Source: Pseudoalteromonas sp. P1-25 | GTDB lineage: Bacteria > Pseudomonadota > Gammaproteobacteria > Enterobacterales > Alteromonadaceae | DNA length: 58,542 nt | NCBI RefSeq assembly: GCF_001401805.1 | Contig: NZ_LKDW01000027.1 | Location: 1 to 58,542 of the forward strand | Direction: 5' to 3' | In this document: positions 36,389-45,160 of the stretch, one piece after another | Position numbering within the stretch: the stretch's first letter is position 1 | Layout of the letters: the number at the start of each line of letters is the position of its first letter | The notes under the pieces: generated by a model | What the model saw: only the letters and a program-made list of their open reading frames with translations | Told to the model about the DNA's origin: nothing | Databases searched by the model: none | Translations under genes and position numbers: made by a program

Positions 36389-38023
36389 ATGGAATCGCAA
36401 CGCACGTTTTTATTAATCGGTTTAATGTTAGTGTCGTTTTTATTATTTCAAGAATGGAATAACGATTACAACACGCCTAAAGCCGATCCAAGTGCCACTA
36501 CACAAACACTAAACACAACGTCACCAGAGTCTGATGATTATATACCGTCATCGTCAGATTCAGGTTTACCTGCTTCGGCTACTGCTGCTAAGCGCTCAGT
36601 TATAGAAATAACAACTGACGTTTTCACAGTAAAAATCGACACCAAAGGCGGTGACATTGTTGAAACAGACTTACTCCAGTACGAAGATACTAAAGGCAGC
36701 GATATACCTTATATGCTACTTGGTGAGTTTGAGGGCAAACAATACTTTTCACAAAGCGGTCTAATTGGTTTAAATGGCCCAGATGCATCAGCAAATGGTC
36801 GTCCTACTTACCAAGCCACGCAACAAGCTTACACGCTAAATGGTGATGAGTTACGTGTACCGCTTACCTATGTTGATAGTAACGGCGTAAGTTTTACTAA
36901 AACATATGTATTCAAAAAAGGTCAGTACGATGTAGACCTAGAGTACACAGTAAACAACACGACAAGTGCGCCAGTACAAGTACAGCTATACACGCAAATT
37001 AAGCGTACCGTACAAGAAAAAGGCAGTTTAGTAGATCAAAACTACTTAGGTGCTGCTTACGGTACTGATGAAGAGTCGTACGAAAAATACAGCTTTTCAG
37101 ATATGGCTGACAAAAACCTAAATAAAAATACCCAAGGCGGTTACGTAGCATTTATTCAGCATTACTTTGTAAGTGCATGGGTACCTAAGCAAGACGAAAC
37201 ACACACGCTTTACAGTTTAATTACTAAAAGTAATGCTGCGATTATTGGTACAAAAGCAGCGCCTGTAAATGTACAAGCCGGCAGTGAGCAAACACTCAGT
37301 GCGACCTACTACATGGGCCCTAAAGAGTCTGACTTATTAGAAGCGCTTCATCCAGATTTAGACCTTACTGTAGATTACGGTTGGTTATGGTTTATTTCGC
37401 AGCCTTTATTTGTACTTCTTAAATGGTTACACAGCATTTTAGGTAACTGGGGTGTTGCTATTATTGCCATCACAATTATCGTCAAAACGTTAATGTACCC
37501 GCTTACTAAAGCGCAATATACATCAATGGCTAAAATGCGTGCCCTTCAGCCTAAAATGGCTGCCCTTAAAGAAAAATATGGTGATGACCGTCAAAAGTTC
37601 GGCCAAGCTACTATGGAAATGTACCGCAAAGAAAAAGTTAACCCTATGGGTGGCTGTTTCCCTATTTTGCTACAAATGCCTATTTTCTTAGCGCTATTTT
37701 ACGTATTCTTAGAATCGACAGAACTACGTCATGCTGAATTTGTACTTTGGCTAACTGACCTTTCAACAAAAGACCCATACTACGTGTTACCAATATTGTT
37801 TGGTGCAAGTATGTTTGTAACGCAAAAGCTACAACCAATGACGGTTACCGATCCAATGCAGCAAAAAATGATGACCTTTATGCCGGTTATCTTCTCTGTA
37901 TTCTTCTTATGGTTCCCATCTGGTTTAGTACTTTACTGGTTAGTGTCTAACTTAATTTCTATTGTCCAGATGCTTATCATCTACCGTGGCATGGAAAAGA
38001 AAGGAATAAAAGTAAGAGGCTAA
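36389..38023 (+). CDS. yidC: Membrane protein insertase YidC
   Basis: YidC inserts and folds inner-membrane proteins, among them subunits a and c of the ATP synthase encoded later in this window. The 544-residue protein has an N-terminal membrane anchor (residues 6-22), a large periplasmic beta-sandwich domain (about 55-320), and the conserved C-terminal core with five membrane segments: FISQPLFVLLKWLHSILGNW, KMRALQPKMAALKEKYGDD, NPMGGCFPILLQMPIFLALF and FPSGLVLYWLVSNLISI. Length is close to E. coli YidC (548). Confidence 0.98.
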   Translation: MESQRTFLLIGLMLVSFLLFQEWNNDYNTPKADPSATTQTLNTTSPESDDYIPSSSDSGLPASATAAKRSVIEITTDVFTVKIDTKGGDIVETDLLQYEDTKGSDIPYMLLGEFEGKQYFSQSGLIGLNGPDASANGRPTYQATQQAYTLNGDELRVPLTYVDSNGVSFTKTYVFKKGQYDVDLEYTVNNTTSAPVQVQLYTQIKRTVQEKGSLVDQNYLGAAYGTDEESYEKYSFSDMADKNLNKNTQGGYVAFIQHYFVSAWVPKQDETHTLYSLITKSNAAIIGTKAAPVNVQAGSEQTLSATYYMGPKESDLLEALHPDLDLTVDYGWLWFISQPLFVLLKWLHSILGNWGVAIIAITIIVKTLMYPLTKAQYTSMAKMRALQPKMAALKEKYGDDRQKFGQATMEMYRKEKVNPMGGCFPILLQMPIFLALFYVFLESTELRHAEFVLWLTDLSTKDPYYVLPILFGASMFVTQKLQPMTVTDPMQQKMMTFMPVIFSVFFLWFPSGLVLYWLVSNLISIVQMLIIYRGMEKKGIKVRG

Positions 38024-38072
38024 TTGCCTATACCCAAGCCACATCAAGATGGTTTGGGTATATTACTTATAT

Positions 38073-38097
38073 AAAGGCGACTTAGGTCGCCTTTTTT
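38073..38097 (+). terminator. Rho-independent terminator between yidC and mnmE
   Basis: AAAGGCGAC/GTCGCCTTT with a 4-base loop is followed by a T-run. Just upstream (38,032-38,060) is a palindromic TACCCAAGCCA...TGGTTTGGGTA unit related to the repeat at 4,701. Confidence 0.85.
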
Positions 38098-38189
38098 ATT
38101 GCCTGTTTTTTATAACTGCGATTCGCTACAAATAAATGCATAGGTTACAATAGCGCCATTAAAGTTACTCTCGTTGGCAAATTAATAGC

Positions 38190-39554
38190 ATGATCAATCA
38201 AGACACAATTGCAGCACAAGCTACCGCTCCTGGGCGTGGTGGCGTAGGTATAATTCGAGTTTCTGGCAGCCTTGCTAAAAGCGTAGCCGAAAAAATAATA
38301 GGTAAAGTACCTAAGCTTCGCTATGCCGACTACGTTCCTTTTAAAAGTTTAAGTGGTGAGCAACTTGACCAAGGTATTGCTATTTATTTTGCAGGGCCAA
38401 ATTCGTTTACCGGCGAAGACGTACTTGAACTGCAAGGTCACGGCGGCCCCGTTGTACTGGACATGCTATTAAAAGAAATTAGCCAAATAGAGGGCGTTCG
38501 TTTAGCAAAGCCTGGTGAGTTTTCTGAGCGCGCTTTTATGAACGACAAGCTTGATTTAACTCAAGCAGAGGCTATAAGCGATTTAATTAATGCAACCTCT
38601 GAGCAAGCTGCTAAAAGTGCCCTACAATCGCTACAAGGTGAGTTTTCTAAACATATAGAAACCCTAGTAGAGAAAGTTATTCATTTACGTATGTATGTAG
38701 AGGCTGCCATTGACTTCCCTGACGAGGAAATTGACTTTTTATCCGATGGCAAAGTATCGGGTGATTTAGATGCCATCATCAGTCAATTAAACACAGTAAC
38801 AAGCCAGGCTAAGCAAGGCAGTATTATGCGCGAAGGTATGCGTGTTGTTATTGCTGGGCGCCCTAATGCAGGTAAATCAAGCCTACTTAATGCCCTAGCA
38901 GGACGCGAAGCCGCCATAGTAACCGAAATAGCTGGTACTACTCGCGACGTACTACGGGAGCACATCCATATTGATGGCATGCCACTGCATATTATCGATA
39001 CCGCAGGCCTACGTGAAAGCCCAGACCGTGTTGAACAAATAGGTATAGAGCGCGCGTGGGATGAAATAAACCAAGCTGACCGCGTGTTGTTTATGCTTGA
39101 TGGCACCGACACCACCGACACCGATCCACACGCTATATGGCCTGAATTTATGGCAAAATTACCGCAAGGTATGGGTGTTACTGTTATCAGAAATAAAGCC
39201 GATTTATCGGGCGATGCAGTAGGTATGGATGAAAACCAACAATACCCTGTAATTAGTTTAAGCGCTAAAAATGCACAAGGTATTGAACTTGTTCGCGACC
39301 ACTTAAAAGCCTGTATTGGCTTTCAGGGCGCAACAGAGGGTGGATTTATGGCACGCCGTCGCCACTTAGATGCACTCGAACATGCGGCCTATCACTTAGA
39401 TACTGGTAAAACACAGTTAGAAATGCACGTAGCCGGCGAAATATTAGCTGAAGAGCTACGCCTAACGCAGCAGTACTTAAATGAAATAACCGGCGAATTT
39501 ACCTCAGACGACCTACTAGGCAAAATATTTAGCTCGTTCTGTATTGGTAAATAA
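38190..39554 (+). CDS. mnmE: tRNA modification GTPase MnmE
   Basis: MnmE with MnmG makes the cmnm5U34 modification on tRNAs. The 454-residue length equals E. coli. The N-terminal folate-binding domain starts [20 protein letters not shown]. The inserted G domain has Walker [10 protein letters not shown] (223-231), TTRDV (switch I), DTAGLRE (G3) and NKAD (G4). The C-terminus is FSSFCIGK with the essential Cys451. Its last 18 bases, TTCTGTATTGGTAAATAA, correspond to the attB used by SGI1-type islands, and a small accessory block with a broken mnmE copy follows. Confidence 0.98.
   Translation: MINQDTIAAQATAPGRGGVGIIRVSGSLAKSVAEKIIGKVPKLRYADYVPFKSLSGEQLDQGIAIYFAGPNSFTGEDVLELQGHGGPVVLDMLLKEISQIEGVRLAKPGEFSERAFMNDKLDLTQAEAISDLINATSEQAAKSALQSLQGEFSKHIETLVEKVIHLRMYVEAAIDFPDEEIDFLSDGKVSGDLDAIISQLNTVTSQAKQGSIMREGMRVVIAGRPNAGKSSLLNALAGREAAIVTEIAGTTRDVLREHIHIDGMPLHIIDTAGLRESPDRVEQIGIERAWDEINQADRVLFMLDGTDTTDTDPHAIWPEFMAKLPQGMGVTVIRNKADLSGDAVGMDENQQYPVISLSAKNAQGIELVRDHLKACIGFQGATEGGFMARRRHLDALEHAAYHLDTGKTQLEMHVAGEILAEELRLTQQYLNEITGEFTSDDLLGKIFSSFCIGK
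39537..39554 (+). other. SGI1-type attachment site at the mnmE 3' end
   Basis: TTCTGTATTGGTAAATAA at the end of mnmE matches, with at most a single change, the 18-base attB that Salmonella genomic island 1 and relatives use in trmE/mnmE (TTCTGTATTGGTAAGTAA, from memory). A related copy GCCTGTATCGGTAAATAA lies at 41,469-41,486. No integrase gene is in the window. The match could arise simply from conservation of the essential C-terminus, so use as an att site is inferred from the second copy. Confidence 0.55.
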
Positions 39555-39560
39555 GCTCTT

Positions 39561-39587
39561 AAAGGGGTATGTATAATTTACCCCTTT
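39561..39587. terminator. Terminator between mnmE and the convergent accessory gene
   Basis: AAAGGGGTA/TACCCCTTT form a 9-base perfect stem over a 9-base loop. It overlaps the stop codon of the minus-strand gene at 39,586. Usable for mnmE; for the other strand it begins in the coding end. Confidence 0.75.
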
Positions 39588-40182
39588 AGTTAAATAGCTC
39601 ATAATATTCAGATAAATAGAGAGTCATTATTTCTTTAAATTCATCTAAGCTTGGCTCACCTTGCCCATTTTTTTTCAATAACCACTTCTTTATCTTGTAG
39701 CTTATTACAACACCTTCTTCATCACAAAACTGCTCATCATAAACATAAAAGTCTGATGATATCCCCGGTGAGTAAGAAGTACATTCAACAAACCCTTTTT
39801 CATGTAAATAATCTGTCATATATATACTGGAAAATATACTGGTAGGTATAGCTATAAAAATACAAAATACAGCCACTTTCACTACTAAGCCTATTATTAT
39901 TTTCGTTGGCCGTCTATTACACACACCATGCGCAAACATATATGCAAGTATAAGTAAAAGTGGAATAAAGCAAATAAACCCAAAAACTCTTCCTTTTTGT
40001 TTCAGAAAATAAACTTTGCCTTCACTTATATCATTTATAGTTTGCTTCATCTTTAAAGCTTCACTAAAAAATAAGTATGCGAGAAAAAGAAATAGTAATG
40101 TGAGACTTATAAAAAGAGTAATATAAGTTACTTTTTTTATTAAACTATCTTCTGGTTTAAAAACAGTTTCATACGCTCTCAA
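39586..40182 (-). CDS. Multi-membrane protein of unknown function (immunity-protein candidate)
   Basis: I do not recognise this 198-residue protein. It has three clear hydrophobic segments (about residues 18-40, 65-86 and 95-121), then a soluble part with three cysteines (two in FVECTSY... and EQFCDEEG) and a polar, acidic C-terminus. The layout resembles small inner-membrane immunity proteins; DUF1240-type proteins are one family to test. Its ATG overlaps the stop of the preceding gene (ATGA, 40,179-40,182), so the two are translationally coupled. Immunity to the upstream product is inference from the coupling and topology. Confidence 0.6.
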   Translation of the reverse strand: MRAYETVFKPEDSLIKKVTYITLFISLTLLFLFLAYLFFSEALKMKQTINDISEGKVYFLKQKGRVFGFICFIPLLLILAYMFAHGVCNRRPTKIIIGLVVKVAVFCIFIAIPTSIFSSIYMTDYLHEKGFVECTSYSPGISSDFYVYDEQFCDEEGVVISYKIKKWLLKKNGQGEPSLDEFKEIMTLYLSEYYELFN

Positions 40183-40994
40183 AACATGTCTCCAATACTA
40201 GGAATTCCAAGTAACCGCTTTATATTGTTAACTTTTTCAATTGGTTGCTTTTCAGGAGAAATAAATGTTCTTCTGCTAATTTTTTTCAATAACTCGCTTT
40301 CATGCTTAACTAAATACTGTGCAATTTCCTCAACTAAATAATTAAGCTCTTCTTCTAAGAAAAATGTAGCAGTGATACCTATGACTCCCCCGACAAATAC
40401 TACAATCAGCAGAGGAACGGCAGCTATAGTAGTACCAACTAAAACTGCACCAGCCGCCAATGTTAAAACAGAAGCTAAAGCTATAGTCAAGTCGACAGCA
40501 ACTCCACCTACAAAGTGATGCCATGTTAAACGGTCTTCTAACATTTGGTCTATAGAACGAAATAACGGAGAAGCCAATAGGGTAAACACAACCCCCCCTT
40601 TCAAAGCACTTTTAGCCGCTTGGTAACCCAAACCGATCGTAAATATCTTTGGATTCTTGGCTAAGTATAAAGTACCTGTTAAATGACTTTTAAGTGATGG
40701 CGTAACTTCCATTATTACAGTCGGGGTGCCGGAATAAACTTTAACTTTGTACTTTGATAAAATCCCACTTTTAGCACTTAAATCTCTAGCTAAAATCGAT
40801 AAGTTTTTAATGTCACCTATAAGTGGAGTTTGAAAAGTTATTTTTTTTACCCAATCGTATATTTCTGTCCAGTTTATAGGCAAATTATTGTTCGCTTCAA
40901 ATAAATGGCGCATATAATCGGCAATTTCTTGTCTCGTTTTCCCTTTTTTAAGCTTAGAATGTACGTAAAGATCCAAAAAGTCATCACTATTCAT
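40179..40994 (-). CDS. Unknown protein with hydrophobic hairpin (membrane-toxin candidate)
   Basis: The 271-residue protein has a polar N-terminal half containing a beta-like VKVYSGTPTVIMEV and SLKSHLTGTLYLAKNPK, and a C-terminal hydrophobic hairpin (about residues 162-213) rich in Ala, Gly and Val, followed by an acidic helix (FFLEEELNYLVEEIAQYL). A soluble protein with a late hydrophobic hairpin is typical of colicin-like and type VI pore-forming toxins. No signal peptide, PAAR, VgrG or colicin translocation domain is visible. It overlaps ORFs at both ends by ATGA junctions. Toxin function is a hypothesis; a membrane-remodelling or phage-related protein is possible. Confidence 0.6.
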   Translation of the reverse strand: MNSDDFLDLYVHSKLKKGKTRQEIADYMRHLFEANNNLPINWTEIYDWVKKITFQTPLIGDIKNLSILARDLSAKSGILSKYKVKVYSGTPTVIMEVTPSLKSHLTGTLYLAKNPKIFTIGLGYQAAKSALKGGVVFTLLASPLFRSIDQMLEDRLTWHHFVGGVAVDLTIALASVLTLAAGAVLVGTTIAAVPLLIVVFVGGVIGITATFFLEEELNYLVEEIAQYLVKHESELLKKISRRTFISPEKQPIEKVNNIKRLLGIPSIGDMF

Positions 40995-41089
40995 CTGTAA
41001 ATAAGTATAATGCCCTGCATTTTTACCTCACGCTTGGTACTTTCTAAGCGTGCTTTTTGATTTAAAGCTCTATTCGCATAAGCTGACAT
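40991..41089 (-). CDS. 32-residue leader ORF coupled to the hairpin protein
   Basis: A minus-strand ORF starts at 41,089 behind a strong GGAGATGAAATT ribosome-binding site and encodes a basic, probably helical peptide (MSAYANRALNQKARLEST, then KREVKMQGIILIYR). Its TGA overlaps the ATG of the 271-residue gene (ATGA at 40,991-40,994). That gene lacks a good ribosome-binding site of its own, so the short ORF may drive its translation. Alternatively, the two were one gene and a frameshift split them; the peptide would then be the original N-terminus. Confidence 0.45.
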   Translation of the reverse strand: MSAYANRALNQKARLESTKREVKMQGIILIYR

Positions 41090-41321
41090 AATTTCATCTC
41101 CATATATATTATTTAAATCCGTTTATAGGAAAAAGTTAAGATCGTTTGTAATCTATAAACCGTATAATAAAACACAAATAAGTTAAAGTAATATAACAAT
41201 AATAGGCATAACTTATATAATAGCCATACCTAATTACCCTAGAACTCAATTTTGTAATACCCCACCATCAAATTATGCTTCAACGTAGTTTTTACCTAGA
41301 CAATCTCTGTGTGTAATAATA

Positions 41322-41486
41322 CTCACCGACCCACACGCAGTTTGGCCTGAATTTATGGAAAAATTACCGCAGGTATGGGTGAGACCGTTATCAGAAATAA
41401 AGCCAATTTATCGGGCGATGCGGTAGGTATGGATGAAAACCAGCCATCTGCTACGCTAGCATTTGAAGGCCTGTATCGGTAAATAA
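41322..41486 (+). pseudogene. Degenerate duplicate of the mnmE 3' end
   Basis: This stretch resembles mnmE 39,116-39,240 (for example TGGCCTGAATTTATGG, AAAATTACCGCA, GTTATCAGAAATAAAGCC, GGTATGGATGAAAACCA) with scattered substitutions and a one-base deletion that breaks the frame. It then jumps to CATTTGAAGGCCTGTATCGG followed by TAAATAA. In that last frame the codons read HLKACIGK-stop: the HLKACIG part corresponds to MnmE residues near 371-377 and the GK-stop to the true C-terminus. It therefore lacks most of the last 80 codons and seems recombined at the repeated CTGTATTGG. Not functional. Confidence 0.8.
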
Positions 41487-41520
41487 GTCGCTAAACCAGC
41501 ATAAAATAACACATGATTTA

Positions 41521-41542
41521 GGGCACATTGGTGCCCTTTTTT
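41521..41542 (+). terminator. Terminator after the mnmE remnant
   Basis: GGGCAC/GTGCCC with a 4-base loop runs into six T. It lies where the original mnmE transcript would have ended, supporting the idea that sequence to its right is the ancestral mnmE downstream region. Confidence 0.7.
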
Positions 41543-41547
41543 ATGCC

Positions 41548-42364
41548 CGATATAAAAAATTTGAAAGGCTAAAATTAAATAAAAACGCGCCTAATTTTAG
41601 CGTTTACAACTCACCTATTTAATCTCTCATAATATAAAAAACACCAGGTAAAGCGTATAATTGGCGCTCTATATAACTAAAAAAAAGTGCTGATATGGCG
41701 CTAAACGCTAAGCTTAAGTAGATCATTTTAGCTAAAGTTAGTGAGTTTATTAGTAAAAGTAACCGCTACTATTAACGCCCACGATCCCATTTTTAATTGA
41801 TTCACCAGCCAAACTCCCTGCCTAACATAAAAAATTAACGGAACTAATTAAAAATATTATCCACAATCGCCTACTTTATGGCTTATAAAACAAAAATAGC
41901 GGCGCATTTATACGCTTAAACAGTCACGATCTATATTAAAGTGTGGTTTATTACACTCAATTTCACTTTTTTTAAGGCTGATCAGCTTAAAGAGATCGTT
42001 TTTAAAAATAATTTTTTGATCGCTTTTTGAGTTATCAACAAGATTACTATCCACATTATGATCAATCATAGGCTAGCTATATAAATTCATGCGCTGGTGG
42101 ACTCACGTATAATAAAAAATCAATAACTTAGCTATATTTAGATCGTCTAAAAGCAGTAGTTAAGCAGAACTTTCCCCAACCTTATCAACAACTTGATCAG
42201 AAGATTACATTTAAATAGTTTTTGTTAACTCATTTAAATTCAATAGCTTATATATTGAATTTCAACAAAGAGTAAAAACAACTCAAAAATAGTTATACAA
42301 AATTACAAAGGTTTTCTTTACTGCAAGCCTAACTCAGTTATCATAGCGGGCAAATAAGTAATGT
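41548..42364. other. AT-rich region with a first cluster of DnaA boxes upstream of mioC
   Basis: There is no supported gene in these 817 bases. DnaA boxes, all on the plus strand, are at 41,857-41,865 (TTATCCACA, perfect), 42,032-42,040 (TTATCAACA), 42,047-42,055 (CTATCCACA) and 42,182-42,190 (TTATCAACA). About nine GATC sites are present, and 41,992-42,035 is a strongly A/T-rich stretch with GATCG followed by T-runs, like a DNA-unwinding element. In E. coli a DnaA box controls the mioC promoter, so control of mioC is one explanation; a role in origin function is another. Confidence 0.65.
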
Positions 42365-42379
42365 GTGATCAGTTTAAAT

Positions 42380-42829
42380 ATGAGTTCTGTAAATATAATC
42401 GTGGGTAGTCAAATGGGATCTGCAGAATATGTAGCAGAACAACTATGTGATGAGTTAAATAACCAAGGTATAAGTGCTGAACTACATGATCAACCTAATT
42501 TATCTGATATTGATCAACACAATACAATATGGCTCATATGCACATCGACCTATGGCGCGGGCGATTACCCCGACAACCTTTTACCCTTTATTGAGCAGCT
42601 AAATCAGCAAAGTGACTTATCTGCAATTAAATACTCAGTCATTGGCTTAGGTGATACTAGCTACGACACCTATAACCTTGCTGGGCGCAATATAAATAGT
42701 TTAATGGCCAGCAAAGGCGCAAAATGCATAGCGCCAAGGCTTGAATTAAATATTCTTGATGAGGCATTACCCGAAGATACCGCGCTTGAGTGGTTAGACT
42801 CATGGATAGAGAAAACACAATTAAAGTAA
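42380..42829 (+). CDS. mioC: Flavodoxin-like protein MioC
   Basis: MioC is an FMN-binding flavodoxin-like protein whose gene flanks oriC. The protein begins MSSVNIIVGSQMGSAEYVAEQL, with the FMN phosphate-binding loop, followed by TSTYGAGDYPDNLLPF and VIGLGDTSYDTYNLAG, and ends IPEDTALEW-like (LPEDTALEWLDSWIEK). I start at the ATG at 42,380 (149 residues; E. coli 147); an upstream in-frame GTG at 42,365 is less likely. It reads toward oriC. Biotin-synthesis support is reported for the family, but its role is minor. Confidence 0.94.
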   Translation: MSSVNIIVGSQMGSAEYVAEQLCDELNNQGISAELHDQPNLSDIDQHNTIWLICTSTYGAGDYPDNLLPFIEQLNQQSDLSAIKYSVIGLGDTSYDTYNLAGRNINSLMASKGAKCIAPRLELNILDEALPEDTALEWLDSWIEKTQLK

Positions 42830-43255
42830 TGTGATCGGTTAAAATGAATAAACAAAGTTACCCACAATTTACTAATAATTTAATAGATTTTGTGGATAAC
42901 CGCTGATCAAACTGCATTTTTAAGCATGCTTATCCATGGGATAAGATCCAATCGATATTGGGCTGTGTATAAATCCCCTTTTTGATCAGAGCTTATTTGC
43001 CTGATGATCCGATCATATTAACACCTTTAGATCTGATCTAATTTTATGTTTTAAATGAATAAATAGAGCTTATCAACAGAAAACCCGATCACTAGTAGTA
43101 ATAGTATTAAAAGATCTCTTTAAAAGATCCTTTATATTATAAGTGATCAGTGACTTAGATCTTGGCCACTGTTTAATCATTTATCTTCTGCTAATTTCTA
43201 GGTAGAATACGCTCCCTTTTGAAGTTTACTGGTTTGATTAAGTAGGATCCCATTA
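42830..43255. other. Chromosomal replication origin oriC
   Basis: The gap between mioC and mnmG is the E. coli-type oriC position. DnaA boxes: 42,858-42,866 (TTACCCACA), 42,891-42,899 (TGTGGATAA, perfect, minus strand), 42,930-42,938 (TTATCCATG, weak), 42,964-42,972 (TGTGTATAA, minus strand, the TTATACACA type) and 43,070-43,078 (TTATCAACA). I count about 14 GATC sites in 426 bases, the signature of SeqA/Dam control. The A/T-rich unwinding region is at 43,105-43,190 with GATCTCTTTAAAA and GATCCTTTATATT, resembling the 13-mers and lying next to mnmG as in E. coli. Confidence 0.93.
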
Positions 43256-45145
43256 ATGATTTTTCACGAAAAGTTTGACGTTATCGTAGTAGGTGGTGGA
43301 CATGCAGGCACTGAAGCCTCATTGGCTGCTGCACGTATGGGGATGAATACCCTGCTGCTAACTCATAATATGGATACACTTGGTCAAATGTCTTGCAACC
43401 CTGCAATTGGTGGCATAGGCAAAGGCCATTTGGTTAAAGAAATTGATGCCCTTGGCGGTGCTATGGCACAAGCTATTGATAAAGGCGGTATTCAATTTCG
43501 TACCTTAAATTCTTCAAAAGGACCTGCTGTTCGCGCAACTCGAGCACAAGCTGATCGTGCTTTATACAAAGCAGCAATTCAAAACACCTTACAAAACCAA
43601 GAAAACCTAAAAATATTTCAGCAATCGTGTGATGATCTTATTGTTGAAAATAACAAAGTTATTGGTGTAGTAACCCAAATGGGATTACGTTTTAGCGCAC
43701 CAAGCGTTGTATTAACTGTAGGTACTTTCCTTGGTGGACAAATACATATTGGTTTGGAGAATTTTAAAGGTGGACGTGCAGGCGATCCTCCTTCAATTGC
43801 ACTTGCTGATCGTTTACGTGAATTACCGTTTAGAGTAGACCGTTTAAAAACCGGTACTCCACCACGTATTGATGCCCGTACAGTTGATTTTAGCAAGATG
43901 CAAGAACAACCTGGTGATGCACCTACACCGGTATTTTCGTTTATTGGTAAACAAAGCGATCACCCACAGCAAATACCGTGTTATATCACCTACACTAATG
44001 AAAAGACCCATGAGGTTATTCGTAACAATTTACATCGCTCGCCTATGTACTCTGGCGTAATTGAAGGCATTGGACCACGTTACTGCCCTTCAATAGAAGA
44101 TAAAATTGTGCGCTTTGCTGATAAAGACAAACATCAAATATTTGTAGAGCCAGAAGGATTAACTTCTTATGAGCTTTACCCTAACGGTATTTCAACCAGC
44201 TTACCGTTTGATGTGCAGTTACAAATTGTGCAGTCGATAGATGGTTTTGAAAACGCACATATTTGTCGTCCTGGTTATGCTATTGAATACGACTTCTTTG
44301 ACCCACGTGATTTAAAGCAGTCACTAGAAACTAAATTTATAGACGGATTATTCTTTGCAGGCCAAATAAATGGCACTACTGGTTATGAAGAAGCCGGTGC
44401 ACAAGGTTTAATTGCCGGCATGAACGCCGCTTTACAAGTGCAAGGCAAAGACGCGTGGACTCCACGTCGTGATGAAGCCTATGTAGGCGTACTTATTGAC
44501 GACTTAGCAACGCTTGGTACAAAAGAACCGTACCGCATGTTTACTAGCCGTGCAGAATACCGTTTATTACTGCGTGAAGATAACGCTGATATTCGCTTAA
44601 CAGAAAAAGGCCGTGAACTTGGTTTAGTTAACGATGAACGCTGGCAGGCATTTAATGAAAAAATGGAAGTGATCGAAAAAGAGAAACAGCGTATTAAAGA
44701 AACCTGGATCCATAAAGATCATGCTGTAGTTGATCAAGTAAACGCCTTATTAAAAACACCGCTTACTCGTGAAGCAAGTTTAGAGGATCTACTTCGCCGT
44801 CCAGAAATTCGTTACGACGATTTAATGGCTATTGATGGATTAGGATCTGAGTTTACAAACCAAGCTGCACTTGAACAAGTTGAGATCCACACTAAATACG
44901 CAGGTTACATTGCGCGCCAGCAAGATGAGATCAATAAACAACTTCGTCATGAAGAAACCATTTTGCCTAAAGAGTTCGATTACTCAACGGTATCGGGTTT
45001 ATCAAACGAGGTTGTTGCTAAGTTAACAGATGCGCGTCCAGACACTATTGGCCAAGCTTCTCGTATTTCTGGTATCACCCCAGCGGCGATTTCGCTATTA
45101 TTAGTGTATCTGAAGAAGCAAGGCTTATTACGCAAAACTGCGTAA
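43256..45145 (+). CDS. mnmG: tRNA uridine 5-carboxymethylaminomethyl modification enzyme MnmG (GidA)
   Basis: MnmG is the FAD-dependent partner of MnmE in the U34 tRNA modification. The 629-residue length equals E. coli MnmG. The FAD-binding motif [20 protein letters not shown] is at the start, then [44 protein letters not shown] with [19 protein letters not shown], and the second nucleotide region [21 protein letters not shown]-terminal helical domain binds MnmE. It starts at the oriC edge, transcribed away from it; rsmG follows 15 bases later. Confidence 0.98.
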   Translation: MIFHEKFDVIVVGGGHAGTEASLAAARMGMNTLLLTHNMDTLGQMSCNPAIGGIGKGHLVKEIDALGGAMAQAIDKGGIQFRTLNSSKGPAVRATRAQADRALYKAAIQNTLQNQENLKIFQQSCDDLIVENNKVIGVVTQMGLRFSAPSVVLTVGTFLGGQIHIGLENFKGGRAGDPPSIALADRLRELPFRVDRLKTGTPPRIDARTVDFSKMQEQPGDAPTPVFSFIGKQSDHPQQIPCYITYTNEKTHEVIRNNLHRSPMYSGVIEGIGPRYCPSIEDKIVRFADKDKHQIFVEPEGLTSYELYPNGISTSLPFDVQLQIVQSIDGFENAHICRPGYAIEYDFFDPRDLKQSLETKFIDGLFFAGQINGTTGYEEAGAQGLIAGMNAALQVQGKDAWTPRRDEAYVGVLIDDLATLGTKEPYRMFTSRAEYRLLLREDNADIRLTEKGRELGLVNDERWQAFNEKMEVIEKEKQRIKETWIHKDHAVVDQVNALLKTPLTREASLEDLLRRPEIRYDDLMAIDGLGSEFTNQAALEQVEIHTKYAGYIARQQDEINKQLRHEETILPKEFDYSTVSGLSNEVVAKLTDARPDTIGQASRISGITPAAISLLLVYLKKQGLLRKTA

Positions 45146-45160
45146 TGGTAAAGGTAAACT

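Larger units (their letters stand above)
39555..41486. mobile_element. Small AT-rich island remnant inserted at the mnmE 3' end
   Basis: The segment sits between the mnmE stop codon and a degraded second copy of the mnmE 3' end (41,322-41,486), i.e. between direct repeats. It holds three minus-strand ORFs not found in the conserved mnmE-mioC neighbourhood, is visibly more A/T-rich than its neighbours, and has no integrase, transposase or tRNA. The mnmE 3' end is a known integration hotspot. I read it as an accessory insertion that has lost its recombinase, or as debris of homologous replacement of mnmE. Confidence 0.55.

Noticed and set aside
39555..41486. Prophage or complete integrative element
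   Set aside because: Only three small ORFs and no integrase, replication or structural genes are present; the evidence supports a remnant only.
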